NCBI RefSeq assembly: GCF_024713975.1
Contig: NC_091116.1
Coordinates: 6,326,621 to 6,390,620 of the forward strand
Direction of reading: 5' to 3'
DNA from: Paralichthys olivaceus
Lineage: Eukaryota; Chordata; Actinopteri; Pleuronectiformes; Paralichthyidae
Length of the DNA stretch: 64,000 bases
Shown here in pieces: positions 1-17,519 of the stretch. How positions within the stretch are numbered: position 1 is the first letter of the stretch; each line of letters begins with the position of its first letter. Below the pieces are notes generated by a model. The model was not told where the DNA came from and did not search any database. It saw nothing but the letters and a program-made list of their open reading frames with translations. The position numbers and the translations under genes are program-made.

Positions 1-40
1 AATTCCACGTGCGCTGGTAGGAAACGCAACACGGCACCTA

Positions 41-155
41 AATGCAAGATGGACGACATGACAGCTCCACCAAAAGTGAAGCCAAAGCATCTCGATTGGT
101 CATAAACTCTCCCCCTCCATGTTAGTGGATGGGACATGGACCAAACTAAAAAGTC
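41..155 (+). repeat. Dispersed repeat, copy 1 of 3
   Basis: A stretch beginning with a 'gatggacgacat' motif, followed by 'gtgaagccaaag' and 'ctccatgttag...atgggacatggaccaaac'. The same ordered blocks recur at about 36391-36490 and 60095-60230, all in the plus orientation. No coding capacity is seen, so this is probably a short non-autonomous (SINE- or MITE-like) teleost repeat. The family was not identified. Confidence 0.65.
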
Positions 156-377
156 GAATAAATGATTACAAACATTTTTGGCCACAAAAATCAAATAATT
201 TCATTTTTAGAATTTCCAAGAGATTTTTCAGGACAGCAGGAAACAACCAGAAAACATAGAGACTTCCAGCTACAGAGGCATGAATGCATATGTCTCATAC
301 ACAGGTTCTACTATATAAAAGCATGACAAACAATTCTAGAGTTCCTGAAAATATATATTTTAATTTCTCCATTCCAG

Positions 378-495
378 ACGTCTGCTACAGTGCAGAGAGG
401 CTGGAAAACGAGCTCAAGCTGCTGTTTATCAGGCTGTGGTGAAGCTGCTGCAGACAGAGACTAAACTCTGCCTCCTCCACGTCAGCTCAGGGTGA
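378..495 (+). other. Candidate orphan exon (possibly terminal)
   Basis: A pyrimidine tract and CAG acceptor (ending at 377) are followed by an open frame reading RLLQCREAGKRAQAAVYQAV, then VKLLQTETKLCLLHVSS. It is closed either by a TGA at 493-495 or by a GT donor at about 491. The frame is amphipathic and helix-like, and residue use looks like real protein. I do not recognise the family. No partner exon was found nearby; if real, the rest of the gene lies left of the window. It could equally be a chance open frame. Confidence 0.28.
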
Positions 496-1079
496 GAATG
501 GGGAGACGGGGTGAGGGAGCACGCGAGCAGCACCAGGCCAGAGACGTTGACCCACTGGCGGATCCGAAGCGACGTGTTGTGGCATTTTCATTGCACCGGC
601 GGGCTGCAGAGCTCGATCTGTGCTGCCTGACTGCGCTGATAAGACAGCGGCCTGACACACAGCGAATGCACAAAGAGCACGCTCAGAGTCTGCAGGGTTT
701 TTATCAGGCGGCGGCTCCGAGCAGAAATTCCCCCTCGTGTCCCCTCACTGTTTCTCAGTCTGCCATGTTCAAAACAAATCCAGGGTTGTTTTCGTGATGA
801 AACACCATCTTCCACTTTTCCTCTAATCTGCCTCGCCTGTTCCACTTTGGCGATGTCCTGCCATTACCCAGAATGCCGCTCCGAGTGTTCTCAACAAGAA
901 CAGGTTAGACAACTGGAGTCTTTGTTGTAAACATGGTAAAAACAACTCGCTTGAATGCACCACAGGAACAAAACCCAGTGATGTTTTAGTTCACTGACGT
1001 CTGCATTTTTTACTTTCAGCAATTTAACCACATTTAACCACTCCCTTTACCTTCTATTGGTAATTTTATGCATGTAAAT
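496..1079. other. Noncoding stretch, no feature seen
   Basis: Moderately GC-rich at its left part (490-760), then AT-rich. The short open frames on both strands have no recognisable domains or splice context. Confidence 0.5.
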
Positions 1080-1084
1080 GTTTG

Positions 1085-1220
1085 TTCGTTGAGCACTTTA
1101 TTAGGAACACTCCATTATTGATGCAATTATCCAGTCAGCTGATCATGCGGCAGGAGTCTAGGGCATAAAAATCCTTCAGACACAGGTCATGAACTTCAGT
1201 TCACGTCAAACATCACAAAA
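1085..1220 (+). repeat. Degenerate dispersed teleost repeat
   Basis: Begins 'gagcactttattaggaacac' and continues with 'gatgcaattatccagtcagc' and 'cttcagttcacgtcaaacatc'. This block order recurs widely in fish genomes as part of DNA-transposon-derived repeats. The assignment rests on memory of the motif, not on a search. This copy looks truncated. Confidence 0.5.
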
Positions 1221-1224
1221 TGTG

Positions 1225-1450
1225 AACTCAGCCAGACAGGCACATCACCCCCACCCTGATCCATCTTCACAGGCTTCCACTCAAGTCACGCATGAAGTAC
1301 AAAATCCTCCTCCTCACCTATAAATCCCTTCAGTACCTATCTGACCTCCATCCCTATAATCCACCCCGGAACTTACGATCCTCGAATACGGGTCTTTTCA
1401 CCAGCCACCGTACGAGTGGTGGAACTGTGTCACAGTTACACGACAGAGAC
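1225..1450 (+). mobile_element. LINE ORF2 C-terminal remnant (non-LTR retrotransposon)
   Basis: The plus-strand frame from about 1267 reads a peptide including SRMKYKILLLTYKSLQYL and then NPPRNLRSSNTGLF. This matches the conserved tail of L2/Rex/jockey-like ORF2 proteins (pattern: ...R..YKILLL.YK.L...YL.DL...Y.P.R.LRSS...L). Only this tail is present, with small in-frame losses and no intact reverse transcriptase. It is a dead 3' fragment of a LINE. Confidence 0.7.
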
Positions 1451-4400
1451 CTCCACAGACACCACACGTGAACCTCGTAGATCATGTTTGGGACGTGGCA
1501 GCTAGAACGTGCATTAACGATGAGTTGCAGTCGTGTCGACATGGAGCGGAGGTCACAAGATCACGTCAAAAAGCGGTTCCTACAACATTCCCTCACTGCT
1601 CGCTCTTAATATTAATAAAATAAATATCAGATTAAACTCATCATGCTGCAGCAACCCTTGGGAGACTCCAACCTCGAAAGCTTCTCACACATTCCCACGA
1701 AGCAAAGAATAGAAACACATTAAAAACCTCAGACTCCACGTTCATCCAGCTGCCTTGTCAGGGCACCCAGTTTACTTGAGTTCAACCAAAAACAGATGAC
1801 TTATCGATTTTAAATTTTTGTAATCATAGACTATAAGCGTCCACAGTGCAAATGACCTATTTTATCCACCACACATTCTTAACTCCATATATATTCAATT
1901 TATAATCGTATGACAGAGCACAAAAGCAGCAAATCTTGTTTTTCTGTTGATTGACTTATTGGTTACAGCTATTGACTGATCTCTTAAGCATTATACCACT
2001 ATTAATAACAGAACAACGTGGTTTCTATTCGTGACAAAATGAAGTATGTTTCAAATGAGTGCATAATATCCCACCCAAAGACTGAAGTCGAATCAATGCA
2101 TTCACAATCAAAATGCACACATTTGTCTGGTATGATAAAAAAAATAATTACTTATATTTGTGTTTATTATATATATGGTTTTATTTTCATCATTTAACTA
2201 TATTGAAGTATTGTCTTTACATCATATATCCTTTGTTGTGATGCCCTTCACTTTCTATTTTTTGATGTTTTGCTATTCAATAATAGTAAGTAAGTATAAC
2301 AAATCTCTTAATACCACATTTAATCAGGGTTGAATTATACGGATAATATCCTGAACTTGAAACTGAGCTTAATTGAAGCTGATTGGGTTTGTTTGAGACC
2401 CCTTCAGGGACCCCTGGGAGAGCTCAAACTCCACCACTGGTCTAGACATACAAGACAAACACTGGATTCTCTTGTCAACAGCACCCACCCATCCATCCAT
2501 CCATCCATCTATCCATCTATCCATCCATTCAATGCAACTGAGTTAATGATCGACCCTGATGCGGCCATCTGGGTCAGACATCACCGACCTCCGCCTCCAT
2601 CACACGCAGCTCGCTGACCTCAATTAAGACCAAAGCCCTCCTGGTTTGTTCCATTTAACAAACCAGTTCAATTCCAATTAAAACGCACAGGTTTCTTTGG
2701 GTTTGACAGCAGGTGTGCGTGTGTGTGTGCGTGAGACTGAAACAAAAGAGACGCATGCACCGTGCGCAACGATCCACCACTCACCCTCATCCCCGGCGGC
2801 TTTACGCGCCTCGTCCGCGTTCACATGATGGCAACTGCAGCCGCCTCCTGATCCACAAACACCGACCATTTTACAGACGCTTCCTTCTTTGCCCCCGGCC
2901 TAGGTGCTTTCCCCCCGGCAGCAGCCCTGGCACAGGCAGGGGCGGTGGATCCCGACCTCACTGCTCCTCCATGGGTGGAGAAAGAGGGGACACAGGCACC
3001 GATCAAAAAAAAAAACGAAAAATCAGAATTATAAAGCAGGAATGTGTGTGTGCGTAAATGTGCAACAAGCTAATGCACCATCCAGGATGGAGGGATGGAT
3101 GGAGGAAACGGTGCCTCTCACATGAACGTGGTGCGCTCCGGTGCGTCGGGTGAGGAAGGTGGCCTCCCTCCTCTGCAAAAGATGACGCGTTCACACAAGC
3201 CTGCATAAAATCAGGAGAGTCCTCAGCAGCGGCTCCTGGAGGCTGAGGTTTTAAATGCACCCTCAAAAAAAGGTATTATCAAATAATATTGGAATAATTA
3301 TTGATAAAGTTAGCTTTGAAATGTCTTCAAAACATTGATCTTTATCCTTTCACATGCAGGGACACTTATATTTTACTTCTCTCTCTTTTTTTCTCATCTT
3401 CTAATTTCGAAAATTAAAATGACTAATTTATTAAAGTCCAGTGGCTCCCAATCTAAAGGGATTGGGACTCCCGCCATCATTTTCCTTTGTGGAGTTCAAG
3501 TATGAATCATAACATGTAAATTTTTCCTCAAAATTGTACTTACATGAAGTATTTGAGTAAATTGAGCTGCATCCCCTACTTTGCAGATTAAGGTGTTACA
3601 TACAAAACATACCTCATAAAGTATAATAAAATAGAACTTTCAATTCAGTCAACAATGAGGCACATTTATTTGCTATTCTCTGTAGTCAGTTTGCATAGCA
3701 TTGATTACATCACTGTCTTATAGATTTTAATGTAACGCTGCAATAATGTGTACCTGTGCAGATGTTAAAATAAAGTGTGTTAAATTTTGCATCACATGTT
3801 GAATCCATCATCAACTGCATCAACATTCATGCAAAATAAACAAAAGGTTAATGCCACAAATATAAAAACATTTATATAATATAAAAAAAATTCCACATTG
3901 GGATTTTGTTTTTCCCAATCTGTAAACTCCAGCACAGGGAGGAGGCGTAGCATTATACATTTACATTAGTAACAGCATTTCAAACAGTTAAAAACACAGA
4001 AAACGTACTTTCATTGTACTTTTCATCATCCACCAAGATTATACTTAGACACTATAGAGTAGAGTAAAGTTAAATCAACATTTTGTTAAACAATTCTTGA
4101 ATAAAAGCAAAATGGTTTCCCTTTATACAATTCTCTTTCCTTTCCATACCTCCTTGTTTCCTTCCTTATGCATCTTGTTGCTTTGTTTCCTAAATCCTCC
4201 TTCCCTTGCCTCCACCATAAAAAGATTTTCTTTTTTGGTGTAAACGCTCAACCTTGTGTTAAAGGTGAAATAACTTTTAATGTGATGAATAAAAGCACAG
4301 GAATTACTCCTGAGAGAAATGAGTGCAATGTTATGTAAAGGCTGCATTTCCACTATTGTCAGAGAGGGGCAGTGTGCACCCTGCAAGGCCACAAAACACA

Positions 4401-4739
4401 CACACATTCTTAACACTAAGTGTGGGTTCATATGCCAATTCCATTAGTCAGCGGAACCACAGAGCAAAATCCTCGTCTCCTCCCACAAACTCTGAGAAGG
4501 AAAGAAGGAAAGAAGGAAAACATTCAGTTACCTCCAGCTGGAAAAGAAAATATTCTGCAGTAGCTGACTCTGTGGAAAGACCAGGACTAATAAAATCTAT
4601 GCAGTCCCAGCACAAAACTTAAAAGCTTTAAATATGTTGAGAAAGAGACAACCTTTGACCTTTGATTTGATCATACATACAGATGTTCGCAGTCAAAACA
4701 CTCAAATCCAAACATTCAGGAGTCACTGACCTCCGCTCC
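1451..4739. other. Intergenic region left of the CYP27 gene
   Basis: AT-rich DNA without a recognisable gene. It holds a CCAT/CTAT microsatellite at about 2486-2530, a GC-richer island-like patch at about 2760-3250 with several CpGs, and a GAAG-type purine repeat near 4495-4520. The last few hundred bases before 4740 are probably the 3' UTR of the minus-strand CYP27 gene. At 4649-4661 the minus strand carries a near-DR1 nuclear-receptor element (AGGTCA-A-AGGTTG). Confidence 0.5.
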
Positions 4740-7700
4740 TCACTCGGCTCTGGGCAGGAAGCGCAGGTTGATGGGCTTTTCGGGGATCAGCAGGACTCGA
4801 GTTTTAGGGTGCACAATCGTGGCGCCTTCCTCTGGCTTGACCTTGTAGTGCTGCATCAGCTGCAGGGCGATACACAAACTGATAAGTGCAATGTTGATAG
4901 ATAGATATCTTAAAATGCATATTTAGTGAAATGTAATGGAAAGTTTGCTGAAAACACTCAGCAGTCTTATAATGCTATAGGACAACAAATCGTCACAGAC
5001 CCTCGACAGAGCAAAATGCATCTCCATCTCCGCCAACCTCTTCCCCACGCAGGCTCGCACCCCAACACCAAACGGGATATAGCTGTACGGTCGATGCTTG
5101 TTTAAGCTTTGTGGCAGCCAGCTGGAGGTCACAGAGCGGAGCCAGCGATCTGGGGTGAATTGCTCTGGATTCGGAAACGTTGCCTCATCGTGACAGACAG
5201 CAAAATGACACAGATGGAACTGAGTCTTAAAAGAGAGAATAATAACAGAATTAAACACAAGACAAGTTAAATAAGCACTATAAAAGGTCATCTGGTCCTT
5301 TGGGTTCTGCCTCCCTACCTTCTTCGGGAACCAATAGTCGCCCACAATCACCTCATTCTCAGTAACATAGCGTCCATTTCCAGGTACCACGGGATAAAGG
5401 CTAAAAGCACAGAACAGGTTTGTCAACTTCACAGATCAGGACTTAGTAGTCGGATCATGTAAGTAAAATATTGATACCACTTTTTAAAGTTATCGTGTTT
5501 TAAAGAATAACTCTTTTGAGAGTATTCAGAATGTTATTATTACTAGTGCATTATAACTATATAACTAAACTATATAACACTGCATCTCACACTGGTTAAA
5601 GGTATAGTTACTTGCTTTTCATCCTGTGGTCAATGCCTTCTTAGTTCCAGTCAATGAAAATCTTAATACTTCAAAATACAGTGATGTTTTAGACAAAAGT
5701 GCACTTTGCTATAAAGGTTTGAGGAAGCCTGCAGGTGTCCACTTACCTTTGGCTGTGTGGTGAAAAAACAGTTTCTACATGAGACAAATCCAAAAAGCCG
5801 CCGGCTCACCGTAACGTCTCCTTTATGACAGCCTTCAGGTAGGGCATCCTGCTCAGGTCGTCTGTGGTCGGCTCCCGTTTGTTGGGACACACGGAGTTCA
5901 CCTGGCGGTACAGCAGCTCCTGAGCCCTCTCGTCCCGTGCTAAGTGGTACAAAGTCCACGTCAAGGTGTTGGATGTCTAAGTTGAGGTGGGAGTAAATGA
6001 GTAGGGGGAGAGGAAGAGAAAAGGACACAAATTGAACATTCAAGTCGCTTACACTACACACGAAGAATACAAAAATACACATTAACATTTTAAGACCCAT
6101 TTGCAGAATGACCCTTATCTATCTTACATCCAGACAGGTTTTTTGCATGTGTCCAAAACTCTCTCTTGACATCCACATTATTAATTATAATAATAATTCA
6201 TATAATATTAGTTTAATGACATGACTGAGGTCCGACAGTTTTCAAACTCACAGAACAAAACCAACAAGTCTCAACTGCTCCTGGGAATGTAACCAGACCA
6301 GTTCAACACTATAACAACAATCAACTCTGTACATGTTGGTTTTTGTTGTTGACTGGTACCATAGAGAGCAGCATTAGGCGTAGAGGAATTTCTCAGACTG
6401 TTCCTTGGACTGGAAATAATTGGAATATTTCTTAAAGCCTCTTTGTCTGCCTTGAGAGACAGTGCCCTCTTTCTGGGAGCCCTAACAAATGCAACTGTGC
6501 CCGCTGTGAACAGGCAGCAGACTAAAACCCCCCTCACCGTGTCGACTCCTCCAAGCAGCAGCTCTGTCAAAGTGATGTAGATCTGGGATCTGGTCAGCTT
6601 TTCACTGGACAGCAGATAACTCAGGTACAGACCGTCTGCTGGCTCACCGCTGCGCACCTGAGCCACAATTTCAGCCATTCTCCTGTCGATGAGTTTCTGG
6701 CCTTCCATACAAACAGACACGCAGACATTCAGACATTAATGCAATTTTACTTACTTGAAACTAAATCCAAACTTGGAACCCCGAACTACATTCTCTCCAT
6801 GCCTACCTACGCTACAGAGGTCGTCCCAAGCCTGAACAAAACGTTTCCAGAGGGGGAGGATGCTGCGGCTCCAGCGTGGGGTAAAAAACACTGCATCAGA
6901 CAACCCCAACATGGTGTTGACAGCGGCGATGAATTTCAGTGTGTCGTGGGGAATATCCTCCTGCAGGCAGCCCAGCCTGGTTTCAAACAGCACTGAAGAG
7001 ACAGCTGTGGAGGGTAAAATTGAGGTAAAGGTTCACAAGAATCAAAAACATCCCTCACTGCCCTCAACAACCAGTGGTACTACAGAACCTCTTACCCTCG
7101 AAGCCAAACTTGTAGAGCTCAGCCGCCATGTCTGAAACCGTGGCCTGGTCCTGACTGCGACAGCGAAGGACCTCAATGCGTTGCACCATATCTCCGACCA
7201 CCTGTTGTATGGTGGAGGCATAAACTGACACTTCCCCCAGCTTCAGCATTTTGGGGTTCAAACATTTGCGGATTTGGTACCAGTCTGTTCCTGTGCTAGA
7301 AAGTTAAAATTACAAATTTAGACAATGAACGAGCACAGAGGAACTCCTTCACAAATTCGTATCCTTATGAAAGTTAAGTTAAGAAAAAAATTGCATATCT
7401 CCACTCACCTCACATGCAGGCCGTAGTCATGTCCTCTCAGGTCCATGTAATCCTTCCAGTGAGACATATCAGCTCGGACAGGGTAGCGACCCTCTTGCTG
7501 GATCACTTGAGCTATGAATTCCGAACTCGCCACACTGACCATTTCAAACGAGCCAACCTTAGAGCGCCAAATGGGCCCGTACAGATTCTTCTGTAAAACC
7601 TTGAAAACAATGGCAGAGTGTTAAGTCAAAAGCCTGAATTTTGAAAGTACAGTGCTGGAAAACTTAAATAAAATAATATTATTAAACAAAATATATAATC

Positions 7701-8398
7701 CAATCACAGGTAATATAGATTTTACTGTTTAACAGTAGAGTCAAATTACCATAATCTAACCCAGTTAGAACATTGAAATACTGTGTAAGTACACCTATAA
7801 TAATACTTAAAATAGAAACATAAACATAAAACATAAATAAATAAGAAAAAGTTATTATCTAACTGTTTTTTGTCAATCACAAATACCTGTAACCAGTCTG
7901 TACAGTTAGTTGTCATAGAGATTGATATATTTCTAAGTTTTTAGTAAACTTGTAAACCAGTTAATATCCCTGCAAACTTGTACTGTAAACTGCATTCATG
8001 TCAAAAGTGCATGTTCTTTGTCGATTGTTGTGTATGTTTGCTTTGCAAAGTTCTTCTCAAAAACATCTCGGAAGTTTAGTTATAAGGAATTTTATCAAAA
8101 ATAAATAACATTACTTTTGCGATGAATCCTCCGCAGCCCGTAACGCACTCGCTCGTACCTGCATTAGGTGCATTCTTTTTGAATATCCTTTGAATAACAT
8201 CCAGTACAGGCTGGTGGGTATGCTGGGCCCCGGAAGTTCGTCGATGGTCTTCAGCCTCCCAGTCTCCGTGGACGTCTGGACGTTTAGGTTCCTCCTGATG
8301 GAAGAGTCTCCGGGCCGGAGCTCCTGCGCTGCCGGGATTGTCCGGGCGCAGGGCGCAGAGAGCCGCAGAGGACGGACCGCAGCCGCCAGAGTGTTCAT
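4740..8398 (-). CDS. cyp27a: CYP27-family mitochondrial cytochrome P450 (sterol 26-hydroxylase-like)
   Basis: Complete nine-exon gene encoding about 525 residues. Exons: 8159-8398, 7409-7590, 7096-7295, 6807-7004, 6538-6701, 5810-5976, 5319-5400, 5001-5225 and 4740-4859; the lengths sum to a multiple of three. The N-terminus is rich in R, A and S, as for a mitochondrial presequence, followed by [11 protein letters not shown]. Visible P450 marks are the I-helix GGVDTTSNT (about 324-332), K-helix KETLR (380-384) and heme loop [10 protein letters not shown] with the ligand Cys at about 470. CYP27 enzymes receive electrons from ferredoxin and hydroxylate sterol or secosteroid side chains. The '[18 protein letters not shown]' and 'LYPVVPGN' regions recall both CYP27A1 and CYP27B1. 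A fish CYP27A paralogue is the best guess; CYP27B1 is less likely, and CYP27C1 fits worse. The family call is firm, the subfamily is not. The acceptor of the third exon was placed at 7295, because the alternative 7290 breaks the frame. Confidence 0.9.
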
Positions 8399-9030
8399 CG
8401 TGTCTATTTAGTCTCCGGTCAGGGAAGTGTCTTTTAATGTTTGATCATAGACTTTCTAACAGGGAGAACTTCCCTCTGTAGGGGGCGCCCGAGAGACAGT
8501 CCCGAATGAATGTGGGGGGACCTGTGGAGCTGTGGTTTCCAAAATGTACAAAGGGGAGAGACATTAGATCTAATTCAATTATTTTAGATGTATTTTATGG
8601 TGAAACACATTTATGTAACTATTAGAAAATATTATAATATAGCTTAATGCCAGGACCAGGTCATGACCTATGTTTGGTCAATCACCGGAAAAGCACTTTG
8701 AATTGCAACAGATTTGTTTTTAAGGTGCTATTTAAATGAAGTGAAAATGTGTCACTGTTGTGAGATATCTTGACGGTGTGATAGCAATTTAAGTTTTTGC
8801 ACAACACACCACTGCAGCTTGTGCAGTCTTGTTTTAGTCAACAGAGAAATATCTTATAAGATACAATCATTCTTATCTTTTAAAGACATGACATGAAACG
8901 CCTTCATCTCAAACACACCTGGATTATTGCAATTTGGAGAAATCGGTCTTAAACAGGGGCACAGGCTGTTTGTATGAAACACTGTGCCGTCACAGAGTAA
9001 AAATGCAATCAGCCAGATGTGAAATAAATA
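8399..9030. other. Upstream region of the CYP27 gene
   Basis: The 5' UTR and promoter of the minus-strand P450 gene should lie here. Positions 8399-8500 are GC-rich with CpGs; beyond that the sequence turns AT-rich. No TATA box or other site could be assigned with confidence. Confidence 0.4.
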
Positions 9031-12000
9031 TTTTTTTATTGTTTTCATCGAATTTTGCCAAAATACAGCAACCATTTAACGGCATCGCTGCGTCTCTCAG
9101 GACCCAACCATGCATAAAATCTCCCATTTAAAAAAAAGGTAAAATAAAAAATATATATTAAAAAATTATGCGTACCACTGATATACAGATCTGATATAAA
9201 CAGGCGTATTGGTCACAAACCAATTAGAATTATAAACATGGCTTCTTTTACAATACACAGAGACCAAACATGTGGGATATAAGTGTACTTTTCTTTAAAA
9301 AAAAAAAAGGGTACATTTATTTTACACATTTGTACATTATTTTTATTTCATTTTCAATGTTATTTCAATGTTCTCACCCCCTACAGTTAGAATGCTCAAG
9401 GCATTTCGGGTGCAGTGTCCAATGAGCACAAATTGCAGTAAATGCACGTTAACAAACTCACTCACACACACACACACACACACACACACGCGCGCACACA
9501 CGCGCACACACAAACACACACACACACACACACACAGAGAGAGAGGAGTGGCAGCAGTGGCTTTAGACACTAAAGAGAGAACTACAGGTTTATCTTGGTG
9601 TTTGCAGGTGACAAATACTGATACCAAAGAGTTAATTCACTGTGGTGAACGAGGCCATCTGACGGTAAGAGGAGACAATACATTCATGTACAAGTCAACG
9701 CAAACTGAACCATTGACACGCAGACACACACGCTCGCATTCACACTTGTGTAAAAATAAAAAAATAGTCTTTAAAATGTGCAAAAGAAAAAAAGGTCGCT
9801 GAACCGAGCTGCACGAGCAACAGCCGACGAGGAATCGAGTAAAAGCATCAGTGAATAATCGATAAGTGCATAATGGTAGTGCGTCTCAAGGTTAACCAGT
9901 GCTGGCGGCATTTACAAATCTTCCCCCGTACCTGACAGTTTTAACGGTACGCTGCCTCAAACTCTGATTCTTGAAAAGTGAGTTTTCTTTTTTCTGGGGC
10001 TTGTTTTGGTACCGTTTTGATAATGCATATGAGTGAAGGAGGAGTCCGTTTCAGATTTATGGACATAAAAAAAAGAAATCAATCGGCCGGTCATGCAGCA
10101 GAAAAAGTACCACAGAGCAACAAAAAGAGTACAAGCACCTTCAGGGGAAAGTCCTGTGAGAGAGGTCGAGTGTGTTTCCTGGTTAGTAACTGTGAGGTTC
10201 CAATCTGCCTGGTGTTATCAGTAAAATATGGCTCTTTAGTAACACTGCAGGAAATCACAACATCTCCTAATGCAAGCAGGAAATGAAAAATGGACAGGAA
10301 TGTCCGACTGATTCATGTCCTTAGGTCTCCAGAGATTTTGGAGAAATAAAGAAGTTGCAGAGTGCACGTGGGAGGTTAAGGAGGTTCGTTATGTTACCAG
10401 CTTACATTTGTCTTAAAAGAATAAAGGAAGTCAATGAAGTTACTGGAATATCCAGCAACCAGAGCCAGCTAATTTTGCATGAATACCCAAATGAAGACAA
10501 ATGTGAGCTGAATAAATCCTCTTAAACTGAGTCTTTAACGTTATTGTGGAGCAAGAGGTGGGACATTTGATGCAACTGGCATTGGAGCAGTTGCAGGACA
10601 GAGCTGCCGACAAGTTACTGGTTCTGGAAAACAGATTTAATCCCGCAGACGCCGTGTGATCAGAGACTTTACGGTTTACTGGTGCATAGTTGTGCTCCAT
10701 CATAACTAAGCAGACAGATTTTACAGGAGCTCAGCCCGAGGGGAAACTGAGCAGGACACATGTTGAACGGAGTGTTTGTGGTTTGGCTACAGCGAGACTT
10801 TGACACGTTGATTCAGCGACAACATAAGAGCATGGCGCTAACTGTTGCACAGGAACGCTTCGAGCGGGAATCTCTTCTATGGGAGTGCATGTTTAAGGCC
10901 AAAAAATAAAATATACAAAACACAATACAATGAGGATGCTCTGATATGGCACAGTGACTCCTTGGCCGTAGAGTGCTAAAAGGTACCGATTGCAACAGTG
11001 GAGCATAAAGAGACATTTCAACTGTAAATGTACCTGTTGGTGAAATGTCAAGCAGCCTGTGAGACAGCGAGAATTGTCCGTGCTTCATGTCGAACACTTG
11101 ATTTCTCTTGAGCGATAAATCCAGCAAGACAGCGTCATACAGCCAGAAACTCTGGCTTATCAACTGCAAGCTATTTGCCTTGAAACACAACATTAACACT
11201 CCACAAATGCTCCCCTTGTTTCAGTGGTCTGTCATAGCATGACCACAGATATTTCACAAAAAGTACCGCTTGTCTTGGGTCCATTTCAAACTACATTTTC
11301 TCCACCAAAAGGTCACACTTTTGGGTTTAGCTGCTTACTTTTCCCGCAGAAATCGCTTTTTATTAATGCGACTGTTACTTTCTCAAATGATCGATTACTT
11401 GATAAGCCTAACAAACTTTCCTAGAGCCCAGATTTATTTAATTAAATGTTAAGGTTGTCCAAAATTCTAATTCTGCCCTGAGTTCAACCAATGAATACTT
11501 CGAGAAGCAGAAGAGAAAACATTTCAGGAGAAAAATCTGGATACTGTTCCTGTCTTTAACAACTGAAGCAGAAGTGCTAGTATCCTAGTACGAGTTGGTT
11601 TGTGAAACCTAGAAGTTCATCAGGCATGTTTTTTTCGAAAATGTCTGAAGGGTATTTGGTTAGGAGGCAAAATAAATCCTGTCTCATTACCAGGAATCTG
11701 TTACAGAAAAAGGCGAAAACAGATATTACGGCTGAACTGAGATCAGCTAGATTTGTGCTAACAGTGCCAAGGCAATTTATCCAGAAATATAGCGACTAAG
11801 AACAGATGAGATTATCCAAAAACTCAAGACACTCCTACACTGCGTTTAAAAACAGAAAAGGCACACGGCAAAGAACGAAGACGGGGCGGGGAAGGGTAGA
11901 GGGAAGGTAGTTTGCAGACAATAAAGCAGAGATAAAACATTTCATCTGAGAGAGCAGATCAGACCGGAAAGTGAGTGGAAACCGTTAAGGGGAGTGTTCT

Positions 12001-12538
12001 CCGCAATCAGGGGTTTAGTTTCGTCTATAGCAGCGGGCCCAGGTCATCACCATCCCTCCAGGTTTTGGCAGGAGACTACATTCTGGGGTCAGGTCAGCGA
12101 GATGGGGGAGCAGAGCCACTGGAACGTCAGGCATCGCCTCCTGTAGGTCCACAACACCGACACTATCCCACTCCAAAAGAGAGTTACCGTAAAAACATAA
12201 AAAAGAAGACATTTTTTTCAAATATTTGTTTTTCATCTCTTCAGGAGGAAGTGCTCAAAGCCTCCACTTTTGACAAATTAAGGTGCAACTTGCAGAGAAA
12301 AATAAAATAAAAATTCATGTCCTCAATGGCAGTCTCATACAAACAGAGACAGGAGGATCAGGTAGGTACCACCCTCCGCCTACGCACCCCACCTGCTTCC
12401 AGCCGGTTCTTCCTGGTCCAATGTGGTTTCAGCTTGGAGGTGGAGGGAATGGGGTCAGAGGTAGGGACACCCCATCAGGTAAGGCCGTATCTGGCAGTTC
12501 GGCATGTGGGCGGGGGATTAAAGGTTCAGGGGGTTGGG
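9031..12538 (-). other. map3k2: Probable long 3' UTR of map3k2
   Basis: About 3.5 kb follow the map3k2 stop codon before the next gene, with no domain-bearing frame on either strand. Minus-strand AATAAA signals (TTTATT on plus) occur near 9034 and 9317, so the transcript probably ends between 9.0 and 9.3 kb. The length is inferred from gene spacing, not shown by transcript data. Confidence 0.45.
9462..9544. repeat. (CA)n microsatellite with CG interruptions
   Basis: An imperfect CA tract broken by CGCG and CAAA units and ending in a short GA run. It lies in the inferred map3k2 3' UTR, so the transcript would read (TG)n. Confidence 0.95.
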
Positions 12539-17501
<4,963 letters not shown>

Positions 17502-17519
17502 CAAAGGGATTCCTTTCTC

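Noticed and set aside
2700-3260. Possible coding first exon in a GC-rich patch
   Set aside because: Short frames occur on both strands, but none has a credible acceptor/donor pair or similarity; microsatellite-like TG and GGAT runs explain part of it.
9368-9802. Open frame of 144 codons rich in THTHTH repeats on the plus strand
   Set aside because: It is the translation of a CA microsatellite inside the map3k2 3' UTR; no domain, start context or splice support.
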